Shown: positions 22,401 to 33,527 of the stretch, piece after piece
How positions within the stretch are numbered: position 1 is the first letter of the stretch
Layout of the letters: the number at the start of each line of letters is the position of its first letter
From: Owenia fusiformis
Lineage: Eukaryota > Annelida > Polychaeta > Sabellida > Oweniidae
Reading direction: 5' to 3'
Length of the DNA: 64,000 nucleotides
Assembly (NCBI GenBank): GCA_903813345.2
Contig: CAIIXF020000001.1
Coordinates: 48,069,885-48,133,884 of the forward strand
Made by a program: the position numbers and the translations under genes
Notes under the pieces: model-generated
The model's input: only the letters and a program-made list of their open reading frames with translations
What the model was told of the DNA's origin: nothing
The model's database searches: none

Positions 22401-25400
22401 GAAAATAAAGGAAATGGAAGGAATACTGTGATTACAATAATTACTTACTTATTGTTGGTCTTCCAGGTGCCCCTCTTGCCATCTGGTCTCTGGAGGGCAT
22501 TAAGAATATCCATACCTAGAAATAGCAGATTTGGTCAATCTAAAATTACTAAAAGATGGCAGTGCAAGCATACCCCGCTAAAGGAATTTCAATGTTGGAA
22601 GCAATTTTTAGCAGCAAATCTGAAATAATGAAATAATACCAGAAGGATTTAAGCCCTGGACTCATTCCTTGAAGGTGTTGTTTTCAAATCTTTGCATGAC
22701 TGCGCAGTGAGAATGCAAAGTTTAGGAAACAACACCTGAGTGGAATGAATCAGCCACAATGCATCAATTCTGGCTTAAATTCTTATAACACATTGTAAAA
22801 ATATTTCCTACAACATCATCTACAAGATACAAAATCACCAAAAGAACAGATTTTCAATGAAACTTTTTGCAAGGATCAAGTTGGCAAAGCATCAATTTCA
22901 ATCTGTAGAGTCCATTTGTCACCTTGACAACCATCCAATGAATGACCTTTGGTGCAATGATTGATTATATAATGCACTTTATATATGAAATAATGTGTGG
23001 ATTGGCTGGAATTGGACAAACCTTGCCATGTGAAAGGACATTTTGAGGACAACTATGTAGCAATAGCAGTAGTGTGAGATCATGATTTCTGTACACTGCA
23101 CAAACAAGAATAATTACCTAATCTACGTTCTTGGTTTTTATCAGTGAGTAGTTGGTGCATCCTTTCTTTCAGTTTATTTATTTCTTTTTCTCTCTTCTTC
23201 ATTTCATGTTTGTATTGAGAATCTCGGGATAGTATCACAGATTGTAGGCGCTTCACCTGCATAAAACAATAAAATAAAATAATTTGGATTATGACTTAAA
23301 TGAAGTTCAAGACACTCAAGACAACCGCAACACAAGGGTGAAGAAAATCTCATTGAAAATCTTAAATCAAAGCAAATTATTCCTGAGTTATAGCTCAGAA
23401 AGTGATTTTCCATGACATAAATTGTGGCTTTTGAACCAGGGATCAGACGGATGGCAGAGAGACAGACAGATGGACAAGTGAGTGAATGTAATAGTGTACC
23501 ATATGAGCTAATAATAATAATAAAATAATAAAAAAAATGGCAAACAATTTTCAAAATGGGGTCATATCATGTGATTTGTAACACAAATTCTTGAACATGT
23601 TTACATTTGAAATGAAATATCAATAAAACTATTACTATTTGAGTTATAACATAATCAAATAAATAAGCTTTTAAAAATGGCTTTAAAAATGGCGGCCTCT
23701 ATACTTTTAAATTTTGAGTTACAAAAAAAATAAATAAAATAAGTGTTTAAAAAGGCTTCCAGATTTTTGAATTTTGAGTTATAACAAGATTTTTGAAGGA
23801 TTAGATATTGAATTCAATCTAATTTAAAGAATACTGTAAATCAAAACTAAAATTGAGATCACTATTAATATGAAATCAGTGGCCATTTTGAAAATCTGCT
23901 TTGAAGCAGCACTTCTATCATGCAAATAAAATATAAATTATCAGACAGGTTTTTATTAAAAATATTAGTGAATTACTGCATTAAAACCTTAATTGTATTT
24001 GTATATGATAGGAGGCATTAGCCTTAACATTATAATGCATTGATTAATTTGATGAGACAGTAGACATGTTAGTGGCTTGACTTAACAAAGATAATCTTCC
24101 GAGGCAATGTATCATATTGTTGTATCATTGATTCTCAGATCAATCTCTTATTAAGCATCTAATGGTAACTAATGCCAAGTAAAAGCCTATTTGTATATCA
24201 GAAAAACAGTCTACCTGATTAGTATTATATTTTATACAAGTAATTTGCGTTCCTGTCATGACCATACAATGAAAGTCATCTAAGATTCATGATATCTACT
24301 TTTCTTTCTTTGACGTACCTCATCTTTTTCTGCTTTCAGTTTACTGGTGAGCAGTTTATTTTTATTCACAAGTTGTCTCTCCTTCTCCTGTAGTCCAGCA
24401 ATGTCTCTCTGACAGAGTTTCAGACTGTCCTTGAGTCGACCCTGAGTCACCTGAAGGTGGTTGATGTCAGTCTCTGTGCGACATTGCCTGCAAAAATAAG
24501 GCACGGTGTATAACAATGTTGCACCATTTTGGCAATACAATTATCTCAAGTCAGTACATGACAAAACAAGGTATTAACACGCAAAATCTCACCACCTGCC
24601 ATTTGTTACAAATGCCAACTGCTGAATACCAGCCACCGAACACAAATTTACATCACATAAGTTATTGCAAATGGAAAAAAAGTCTTACAATTGTCACAGA
24701 TCCCTGAACTACTAACTGCCAAAGGCCAGTCACAAAGCAATACCTACACTGAATGAAAATTTCCACCCTTGCCAAAATAATCAGTTCTCAATTCATACCA
24801 AGAAACATCCCAGAAAATTTCAAATCAAGCAATTACTGAAGCGAATGTTTTTTATACAGTGACATTAATAAAAGTACATGTATGACATGCCCAACTGTTA
24901 CTTTTCATTTCTCTTACATACTAAGTGAGAGTCTGGTCATTTAGAACTTGAGAATTGATTATATCCCTACTTCAGCTTGTTTCTAAGTGACAAGTGTCAC
25001 AATGCAGTGATGATAACCAAGTGCTTTCAAGTAGGCAATTGCCAACATAGTCTACACATCATCTTCAAACTAAGATAATATTTATCAATGTAATTGGATT
25101 TGAATAATAAACGAAACCAAGCAATAGATAGGACAGCACTGAAGGTTCAAAGCATTGATTCTGCCCCAAAGTTACAAGTTCAATCATTTTTATATATTTT
25201 CAAAGATTTGTAATACAATAACTAGTTGATAAAGGCCTTGTCAACCTGATTGTGATGTTTCTCCTTTGGTAAACAATGACAGATGATTTTGAGAATATTA
25301 TTCCTCATCTATCAGAAAATGAAGGTCACTTGCCCCAACCCCTAAATCCCAAAGGGCTAGCTAGTGCCTACAATAACCTAAATCCCCATGGGGTAGCTAG

Positions 25401-26200
25401 TGCCTACAATAACCTAAATCCCCATGGGCTAGCTAGTGGCTACAATACCCTTTGACTATTACAGAACTATGCAATTACAGTTTTAATATCCATAGGATGC
25501 TAACAAAGAGTGCAGATGAGGTCAATCTCTAGTAAAGAGTAATTCAAAATGTACCTGTTTTCCAAATCTTCTTTGATCCTCATACTTCTCTGATGCATAT
25601 GCAGCAGTTGTTGTGTACTGCTGACCAGCTGGGAAAGTTTGAATGTAGCAGCACCATCATACATGGACGGAAACCCTAGCACCAATAGGTCCTAGAAGAA
25701 ATGAGCAAACATTATAAGTAATCACATGGGTAGCATAGAAATATGTGGACATTGCAGTTGAAGTTGAAAAATTCAATATTAACTTGTAAACAATTGAAAA
25801 TCTATTTGAAGGCAACATGAAAATTAGGATGTTTCACAAATTCTGCTAATTTATTTTGCATCCAGTTGAGAAATCATGCTGAGAGAAGATTTCTCATTTT
25901 CCATTCAGATTTTGCGACAATAATTGAGGAACTACTTGGATTTATTGGGAGTTTGCAATTCGATTTTTCCATTTATAGCTTCTGTACCTGATTCAGCAGT
26001 TTAATTGAATCTTCTACAGTCTCATCAGCTCCATACACAGAAGATGCAGAAGCCCCCTCTGGACCTGGTTTCTGGGGGGACGGTGTGAATAGGAGCTCAG
26101 ACTTCTCTGCACGGTGGGTTGGAGTGCGACTCTTAGCAGTCAGCATGGCTAAGAAGTCATTGCCTCCATTTATGTGTTCCATAGCGCCCCAATCTCCCAT
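16497..26200 (-). CDS. SSX2IP: SSX2IP (ADIP / Msd1), afadin- and alpha-actinin-binding coiled-coil protein
   Basis: Complete CDS in 13 exons: 26200-25988, 25691-25555, 24487-24319, 23256-23118, 22515-22449, 22159-22003, 21430-21352, 21139-21020, 19211-19087, 18687-18508, 18003-17898, 17535-17412 and 16788-16497 (stop TAG). The sum is 635 codons plus stop, in frame throughout; vertebrate SSX2IP is about 614 residues. Family landmarks: LGFPSMYDG near residue 77, then HQRSMRIKEDLE, AGLQEKERQL, EKEINKLKERMHQLL, MDILNALQRPDGKRGTW, ENKELRECLVTMQKELISLL, FQMPYEMVRDGIQ and FTEAAIRLGRERKMFEDEK. Most of residues 100-500 is heptad-rich coiled coil. The C-terminal 140 residues are Ser-rich and disordered. 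Known family roles are adherens-junction linkage of afadin and alpha-actinin, and centriolar-satellite/microtubule anchoring at centrosomes. The ATG sits 4 bases inside an exon whose acceptor is at 26205-26206, so a non-coding 5' exon lies upstream. Introns carry several mobile elements. Confidence 0.95.
18722..18895. mobile_element. Short pogo-like MITE in an SSX2IP intron
   Basis: TA then CAGGGAAACCTGTGAAGTGG on the left. The right end reads as GTGTTCTACTTCGACAGGTTT, whose complement is AAACCTGTCGAAGTAGAACA. The arms match over about 20 bases. Internally the word AGTGGAACACCTC recurs four or five times. It is about 175 bp and non-coding. A related fragment with AGAACACCTC words lies near 21900-21940. 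Confidence 0.55.
19462..19875. mobile_element. Foldback element, arms about 190 bp, in an SSX2IP intron
   Basis: The left arm begins CGGTCCTAACTTCGACCG, and the right arm ends with a near-complementary CGGTTGAAGTTAGGACCG. The arms stay paired through TTAATTTGAATTTTTGACCTACC, AATCAAGGATT, GAGTCTCATACTGCAC and a centre of TCCCCAGCTGTAAGAAGGCC / TAGCTGGGGA. No coding capacity beyond palindrome artefacts (19630-19821). Confidence 0.8.
20036..20652. mobile_element. Mariner-like MITE with CAGGGTGGGCC terminal repeats and TA flanks
   Basis: The left end reads TA/CAGGGTGGGCCAAAAAAACG and the right end CGTTTTTTGGCCCACCCTG/TA. The inverted match runs about 32 bases, through GCCACTTTTTTTCAA. It is 617 bp long, with no transposase frame. 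The TA on both sides fits Tc1/mariner insertion. It lies in an SSX2IP intron. Confidence 0.85.
21457..21824 (+). repeat. Interspersed repeat family B, copy 1 (SSX2IP intron)
   Basis: About 370 bp from GGATTTAAGCCCTGGACTCA to CACCTTGCC. Shared boxes with copy 2 at 22645-23028 are GAGTGGAATGAATCAGCCAC, AATGCATCAA, TTTTCAATGAAACTTTTTGC, TTGTCACCTT and GGTTATATAATGCA. No coding frame and no clear terminal inverted repeats. Confidence 0.75.
22645..23028 (+). repeat. Interspersed repeat family B, copy 2 (nearby SSX2IP intron)
   Basis: Same element and same orientation as 21457-21824, about 1.2 kb away. Two SSX2IP exons (22003-22159 and 22449-22515) lie between the copies. A small insertion (CTGGCTTAAATTCTTATAAC region) is present only in this copy. 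Confidence 0.75.
24567..24715 (+). repeat. SINE-like repeat family C, copy 1
   Basis: AAGGTATTAACACGCAAAAT, then CACCACCTGCCATTTGTTAC and AAATGCCAACTG, ending near TTGTCACAGATCCCTGAAC. Related copies start near 31722, 44907 and 52578, and a more distant one lies at about 56240-56390. Non-coding. Confidence 0.6.
25341..25448. repeat. 36-bp tandem repeat, three units
   Basis: Three units of CCTAAATCCCCATGGGCTAG followed by CTAGTGCCTACAATAA, starting at 25341, 25377 and 25413. Located in the second SSX2IP coding intron. Confidence 0.85.
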
Positions 26201-26204
26201 TGTC

Positions 26205-28650
26205 CTAAAAAAGTAAATACTTAGATTGTGGACAAGGCTCTATACTAAGGATCTGAGAGTAACTGATCAAAATAGATTCATAGATTCATAGATTCAATAT
26301 ACTATATACCATCTTGCTTCATCAAGCTTCGGACCTATCCTAGAACGTAGTGATTGAGCGTGGGAACCGACGATGCTATAAACTGGGATACCTAATATCA
26401 TGATACTCAACCTAAAACACATATATACCCCAGGAGAATGACATAAATAAAGCTTCTACTAAGCATACTTATTCAATAAAACTTGAGTCAATAAAAATTT
26501 CATCTTTCTTTTTAAATTGACAGCAAGCAAACTTATTACTTGCCCGATTTAATTACCAGTACAATGCTGTATCTATAAGGTAATTCATACATGCAAAATC
26601 CTATGTTTTCTATAGCTCTATATTTTCTATATTCCTCAAGCTGGTCTTGTTAGTGTTACTCATTTCTATATGATTTTTGAGAATGGTAGTCCAGCCAATA
26701 AACTTCATTCACCTGTATGCTTAATTAGTTTAATTATCATATTCTTTACTTGTTCTTTGTACATGTATATACAAGCATGAATATAATCTAATGATATTGT
26801 AAGTGCATATGAATTGATTTCTCTAATAAACCTAAGTGTATTTCCAAGACAGTGAAACCTGTCTCCTACAAACAAAGGATGCTAAGTTTTTTATTCAGAA
26901 ATTCATTTTGGCAAGGTAGGCTAAAGAAGCTGGTTTAAAAATTCCCATGTCCGTGTAACAAATACACAATTTCAAAATAATTTTTACCAATTATCAATAA
27001 TTATTAAATAACATAAAAATATATCATAGAGTCAAGGGAAGGGGGCACAAGGGAAGTTGAGTTGTTTGGCCTCCTCTTGATCTTTTCAAACATATTTTGG
27101 ATGAAATTGTGCAAAATAGTGTTTTTTACATAGCCCAGACATAATTCTTTAAAATCCAGTAGTGATGCAGCCTTTGCCTATGCAATCATTTGCTCTGGCA
27201 TCTATATATTATACAGTAATAGGGAAACATAACCCTAATACAAATACATTCAGATGGGCTTGATATCATCCTAAGGTAAAAATAAGGCAGTGAATCTTGA
27301 AATACTAACTACCATTTCCTAAAATACACTCTTCCCTTACTGAATAAATTACCAAAACTATCATGATACATCTGTTCTATACTGGAATGATTGTCACAAT
27401 AGAATGCAAACTGTTTTGCAGAATTTCCTATTTCGGTTGCAGAATACATTTACTGGATTTGTAGTGCTGTATCAAAAAATGCAAGTTTAGTATTTGATAT
27501 AACTTTGCTTAAATTGCAACCCTAATTCTCTGTCAAGTATCAATTCTCTTTGATTTTTGAGTGTCGTTGGTAATTATTAAATTCCATGTTTATCATAAAA
27601 CATTGCTGACGACCCCACGCCTGTTCTTCCTTATTTCCCTCTTCCCATTTATGAGATCCACAGCCTGTAATATATCCCTCAGAATACTCCCTCTCAAGCA
27701 ATAGATAAAACGGAACTTTGATAAATCAGAATGTCTCTTCCCTGCTGTTAATGTAAAAACATTAATGCTTTTGGCTAAGTTTGCAGGTATCTCTTGTTGG
27801 CGGACCCTGTAGCTTTAATCAATCTACCTGAACACAGGTAGATATAAATTATGGATTACTTACTGACAGTTAGTCATTACCTATCAGGCAGAAAAATATT
27901 CATCATTTTTATCATGTGATACCAATACATGTGCTATGCCATGATATAGGAATATTGCTATATGAGGTCAGAATGTTCTTACTTTCTTTGTACAGAATGA
28001 TTCAATTTTATAGTGCTGTGAATATACTTGTGAATATAATTCTTTGAAATATAACCTATTGATAATGTCCTTTTCAACCCATGAATATATTGTTCAATTC
28101 AGCACTGCTTAGAAAATGCATGATATAAAAAATATCACTTTTTTAAATACATACAAGAAACCTCATTTAACCAACAATTATAATACTTGTTGACTCCTTA
28201 CCATCAACAGTTCAGCTTCATTTCCAAGCAAATGTACAGAGTTTGCTCTACCCAGAGATAAAGTATCTGATTTGTAGCATTACTGTAGTAGTTATCTAAA
28301 TGTGGTAAATTTCAGACTAAGAGTATTGCAGATGTTTAAGCCATCTTTGGCCCAGATTAAGATACAACTTGCTAGGAACATCTATGTAGACTATCAGGTA
28401 TTAAACATGACTAAATGGAATACTCTGGTAGAAAAGAATCATGCTATAGAAGTGTAAGATGATGTTAGTACTTAAATTTATTCATATGATTCTTTCTCCA
28501 GCCACCCTTTGCATTCATTCGACTTCATTTCTTAAAAGAGAGCTTCGTCTTCACTCTTTCAGATAACAATGAATCTCTGATCTCCTTGAGCCAATCAGAG
28601 TTCATCGTCGAAATACAGACAAGTTTCTACAACCTATGACATCACCACAT
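26205..28650. other. Upstream region of SSX2IP; 5' UTR exon and promoter probably here
   Basis: No coding exon or clear repeat is recognised. The acceptor at 26205-26206 requires an upstream leader exon. Possible donors on the minus strand are CTGTCA/GTAAGT near 27865 and GATG/GTAAGG near 28205. An inverted CCAAT box (GAGCCAATCAGAG on the plus strand, about 28589-28601) is promoter-like. None of these can be fixed without transcripts. Confidence 0.3.
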
Positions 28651-29017
28651 ACAGTAAAATCTGTCTAATCCGAACACCCATGGGACCAGCCAAAAGCGTT
28701 CAAATTGGCAGGTGTTCAAATTTCGAGGGTATTGTTGGTCGGGGGGGATTTTCATTGTTCAGTCCACTATATTGAACACTTAATACTTAGTCAGAAAACA
28801 ATACATGTTGTTGATGAGTTTATTCTACAATAGGCCTATAGCCTACATGTATATGCTATGTTTTATTTACATTTTGAACAATTTCATTTTTTTGGAAAAA
28901 TAACTCTTTAATTTTGGCAAAAACTTTGTAATACACTGAATAAGTATATGATAGTCTTGTACGAAATCTTATGCTTATTAAATGACTTATCTCATATTAT
29001 GGTTACATAGCACTGCC

Positions 29018-29190
29018 TTACTTTAGCTTGAAAAAGTCGTTCATTGTTGTTTGTTTGTTGGCACTTTTGGCATTAGCAATATTTGAGTAGATACCCTCTT
29101 CAATTAATTTTTCACGAGTGCTCATTCGAGATGATGCATAATCTTTCAAAATATCAAGGGCATTCAGGATGTCAGATGTGCCTTTTTAGG
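29018..29190 (-). pseudogene. C-terminal remnant of pogo-like transposase with a PIP-box-like tail
   Basis: An open minus-strand frame of about 55 codons ends at a TAA (29018-29020). It is helical and charged (SDILNALDILKDYASSR, then STREKLIEEGIYSNIANAK) and finishes QTTMNDFFKLK. The last part matches the PCNA-interacting consensus Q-x-x-[MLI]-x-x-[FY]-[FY]. A stop codon sits just upstream in frame, and no DDE catalytic core or CENP-B-like DNA-binding domain remains. Binding of pogo transposase to PCNA is known from Drosophila; that it applied to this element is inference. Confidence 0.6.
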
Positions 29191-29244
29191 AGGCATTTTA
29201 GTGATAGGATATTACGAAGTTGAATTTTTTCTCTTTCTCGTGAT

Positions 29245-29990
29245 ATAATCTTGTCTGCAAATGTGTCTGTGTTGTCTTTGTGATTATAAAACATTTACTG
29301 ATTGAATCCTAGCTATCATAACAGACCCATGGAATATAAAACAGTTAAGACTTGTTCATAATCCAAATCAAAAACACCCAGTTAATTTAAAATAAGGATA
29401 AACCAATTATCTCCCAGATTCTCACCTTTCTCTTAATCCAAATCAAAAACATCCAGGTAATTTCTAATAATGATAAAACAATTATAATATTGTCTGCAAA
29501 TGTGTCTGTGTTGTCTCTGTGATTATAAAACATTTACTGATTGAATCCTAGCTATCATAACAGACCCATGGGATATAAAACAGTTAAGACTTGTTCATAA
29601 TCCAAATCAAAAACATCCAATTAATTTAAAATAAGGATAAACCAATTAGCTTCTTGATTCACACCTTTCTCTTAATCCAAATCAAAAACATCCAGGCAAT
29701 TTCTAATAATGATAAAACAATTATAATCTTGTCTGCAAATGTGTCTGTGTTGTCTCTGTGATTATAAAACATTTACTGATTGAATCCTAGCTATCATAAC
29801 AGACCCATGGGATATAAAACAGTTAAGACTTGTTCATAATCCAAATCAAAAACATCCAGTTAATTTAAAATAAGGATAAACCAATTATCTCCCAGATTCT
29901 CACCTTTCTCTTAATCCAAACATAAAACATTCAGTTCTTTTCTAATAGGATAAACCAATTAACTCCTGTATTCACACCTTTCCAAATCAT
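29245..29990. repeat. 239-bp minisatellite, about three units, inside the pogo-like element
   Basis: TTGTCTGCAAATGTGTCTGT starts at 29251, 29490 and 29729. Units are very similar; the last one drifts after about 29920. Each unit itself contains two related halves based on TTAATCCAAATCAAAAACAT and AAAACAATTAT / AAACCAATTA. Confidence 0.9.
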
Positions 29991-30958
29991 CCTGTTGTTC
30001 TCTACAATTAGGGATGTCATTGAGACTTAAATAAGTTAATTAGGACAATATCGGTTCTATGATTACATTGCATATGTAAAGATAAATAACAACTATAACA
30101 TTGACTCAATATGTGGCTTTAATTGAAATGTCCAGACATTTGATTTCTGATAAAATGTTCAGATTAGACAGGTCAGTTTTTCAAATCTGGTTGTTCACTG
30201 TTCAGATTAGGAGGTGTTCAGATTTCAAGGTTTTTTTAACATGGGAGTCAATGAGAGGAAAAAATGGGACTGAAAAAAAGTGTTCAAATTGGAAGGTGTT
30301 CGGATTAGCCAGGTGTTCAGATATACAGGTTTTACTGTAGTTAATAAGCTCGTATCTGTAATATAGTCTATACTAGGCACTGGGTAGTTTATAACAAGAT
30401 ACAGCACAGGGTATTGTTCAGTCCATCTACTGAAGGATGAAAAATAATGATACATCTCGCTCAGCAAGGTTGCTGTAACATTTTCGAATGAAAATTTCAC
30501 TGAGTGTGTGAATTTTTCTTATTAGACAATAACGTGAAATTGCAAGTTCACTGACTTCATGTTTATAAATTTAGTAATTTTTATTTAGTATTTTCTAATT
30601 TCAGGTATCTTTTCAGTGCAAGTATGTACATGTAGTTCAAATTATTTCTTTCACTTAAAATTCCCAAACTTCTTTTTGGAATTTCAAATATCTGACCCTG
30701 ACTACGTATTTTAGCCAGTTTTGAGAAAATTCTGAAATTCACTGATTTTGAAGCATTTTTAACATCTTGCAAATGTTAGTTCAAAACCTGGTTACTGCAG
30801 CTTCCAGAGATGCATCCTGTGATTGTCACAAGAACATTTGCATATTGAATAAATGAAGTAATCTGTCAGTGTTTCAATTCAGAGCAAATTCTGATATTAA
30901 AATTTATAAAATATCTAAGCAACAAATATACGAATCAAAATGGATTGGTGGATATATG

Positions 30959-31186
30959 CAGGGCTCTCGCCAGGCTTTTAGACTGTGGCGCGGCACCACA
31001 CTCTATTTAGCTCCCTCCACACCCCATTGGCAAATCATGACTGTTTCCACAGTCTAAACTTGACTGAATATACAATAATAGCATGTAAAAAGGATAAAAC
31101 ATAACATAAATATGATTTATCACAATTGAACGGTCATTCTGAAGATGTTAGCACCACACCCTAAATATTTCCTGGTGAGAGCCCTG
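30959..31186. mobile_element. hAT-like MITE with CAGGGCTCTC terminal repeats
   Basis: Starts CAGGGCTCTCGCCAGG and ends CCTGGTGAGAGCCCTG, inverted repeats of 16 bases with one mismatch. It is 228 bp and non-coding. Flanks GATATATG and ATATGTAA are only loosely alike, so the target-site duplication is unclear. Confidence 0.65.
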
Positions 31187-31721
31187 ATATGTAATATTCA
31201 AGCATAACCTAGAATGCTTCTTTTTAGAAACACTTTTTTAGAAATTACCAGTACATGTATTTACATTTTATGGGATAGGATAGATGCTGCTGACTGTGGG
31301 TTATTTACATATATTATTTTGGCAGAATAAATAATTAAAATATTTCAATTAAAATGTTGATGACATTACCAATAACTATGTGGCATTTTGGGACATGTCA
31401 ATGTAGTTGTTTTTATTCATTGTTAGTATGATCTTGTATCCTATAGCTATTTGATAAGACAAAATACACAATCACAATACCAACTAGAAAAAGCAACTCC
31501 TTGGAGTACTCCAATAAACAAAATATGTTAGATCATCAGACAATATCATGTTTCTAAATAAACTGCTACTCATATTTGAGTTAATACCCCAACTTAACTA
31601 TACCTCTACAAAACAATTGTTCATTGGGATGGAGAATAAAAATCATAATTTGTCTCGCAAAAACGACCACTTTGAGATCGTATAGAGCCAAAGGTGATCA
31701 GAGTCTTACCTAAATAGATTC

Positions 31722-31831
31722 AACAAGGCATTAACATGCAAATTGTCACAATCTGCCATTTGTTACAGATGCCATATCATTTGTCACAGAAAACAAATGC
31801 CGATCACCATGCACAAAAAAAGTTGGAGACT
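31722..31831 (+). repeat. SINE-like repeat family C, copy 2
   Basis: CAAGGCATTAACATGCAAAT, TGCCATTTGTTACAGATGCC and a later AAAAAAAGTTGGAGACTCTA. The hAT MITE at 31840 was inserted at or just after the end of this copy. The copy at 52578 shows the same AAAAAGTTGGCGACT continuation. Confidence 0.65.
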
Positions 31832-31839
31832 CTAACAAT

Positions 31840-32297
31840 TAGTGTTGTCACAATTAATCGATACATCGCGATATACATGGCCAAAATGATTCTGGTGATG
31901 CATCGATGTCTGAAATAAAACATCGATGTTTTTAAAAAAATAAAATCTTTTCTTATCTCATTTTGACATATTAAATGTTTTACTTTTCTTATTGCTTAGT
32001 TCATTTTCTAATAATGTTCTCCGATATTTTTTCACTATAAAATTGTTTTAGTTTGCCAAAATGAACAAATGACCTCCAACTTTTACTTTTTACTTTTTCC
32101 CTACACTGTTCCCAGAAATACGAAGTACTTTTATTTGTTACGTTCAGTATTTTAATGCATTTGCAATTTTGCGTTCGATATTTTAGAGCACTTTTTCTCC
32201 ATCCTTTCCCCGATGCACATTGCGATGTGCATCAATGTTTTCTCCAGAAAATTGCCAATGCATCGATGTACGATTATGGCACATCGCGACAATACTA
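31840..32297. mobile_element. hAT-type MITE with an 8-bp target duplication
   Basis: The left end TAGTGTTGTCACAATTAATC pairs with the right end, whose complement is TAGTATTGTCGCGATGTGCC. Subterminal GCATCGATGT motifs lie near both ends. The flanking 8-mers are CTAACAAT (31832-31839) and ATAACAAT (32298-32305), 7 of 8 identical, as expected for hAT insertion. It is 458 bp and non-coding. Confidence 0.8.
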
Positions 32298-33527
32298 ATA
32301 ACAATATGTCACATAATAATATAGCTGCATTGTTGTTTTCAAGTTATCTTTCCACCAAATATGACGAAAATATGTCTACTCGGGTAATTGGTATTCAAGT
32401 TATCTTCCGAACTTGAACAGACAGACAGAAGCTTCACTATCTCTCTACCAAACTTCGTTCATTGGGATAATAAGGTCGGTCCAGACTAGGTTTAACTTGT
32501 TGAAGTAGACTTCCTCGTGCTATCTCGTGCCATTTCTATCTGGTGACAAAAAAATCACACCTGGCTCAGGACCTACATCCGTGTGCTAGCTTTATTGAAT
32601 ATATACATATGATATACAGTATTTTGAATAAACCGTAGGGCCCTGACTTATTCTTATGACAAATTATAAGTAACAAAGTTGATTCAAGTAATTTGCAGAT
32701 CACAGGTAAAATTCCAGGTGAAGCTGAAAGTGAGATTTCATTGAAAAATTGTGCGAATTTACAGTCTGATTTCCGAGAGATATTCAAGCACATCGTATTG
32801 AAAAAATACATTAATACATACCTGTGTCATTCCTTAAGGGAGAGTCGTCAGAATAATATGTATAGTACCGGTAATAGGAGGCGAATTTTCTACTTTCTGT
32901 TGCATATTTCAGAGAAAAAACTTTTTCATGTTTTTAAACCATTCAAAACGAGGTTACACTGAACGAAATGTTTATGATGGGACAGTATTCCCCGGGAATA
33001 ACTTGAGTAATGAGAACTCAACTAATCTGATCTTAGTGATATGTGAATCGAATAGACAGATATACTTATCAAATGCATGTTATCCGAACATGTGTTTGGT
33101 CAGTGTGATAATGTACTTTAAATCATAAACTGCTTAGCATAACAACCCCTATATTGTAACCACAAGACCCTCAGTGTCCTCAATTCAGTAACCAACTCAG
33201 CTGCATGTAAAACTTGACAGGTATTCTAATATCCATATGATATGTTCTCATACCGTCCAGTCAATTGTGTGATATGCCAGAACACATTAAAAATGACCCA
33301 CTCATCATATCTCATCTAAAACATAGAATAAAAGCCATATCATTGCTTGAAATGGCCTCAATAAGAAAACTAATTTCGCAAAAAATAATCATAATCCAGT
33401 GATAGTTTGTTATGAAAATTCACTGACATACCAAATTACAAAATATATGCCCATGCTATCATCTATGAATGGAGATCCCTTTTAAACAATAATTACAAGA
33501 TTTGAGTTTATTGATTGATCAAATGTA

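Larger units (their letters stand above)
28652..30337 (-). mobile_element. Pogo-like DNA transposon, internally deleted (1686 bp)
   Basis: Flanked by TA on both sides (28650-28651 and 30338-30339). The left end is CAGTAAAATCTGTCTAATCC. The right end, reverse-complemented, is CAGTAAAACCTGTATATCTG. GAACACC words, with or without CTAATCC, repeat inside both ends. This is the terminal-repeat style of the pogo/Tigger branch of Tc1/mariner. Only the C-terminal part of a transposase remains (29018-29190, minus), and a 239 bp minisatellite (29245-29990) occupies the place of the missing coding region. It is intergenic, between SSX2IP and PTK2. Confidence 0.8.

Noticed and set aside
25341-25448. Possible CRISPR-like array (three repeats)
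   Set aside because: Direct tandem units without spacers, in an intron of an animal gene.
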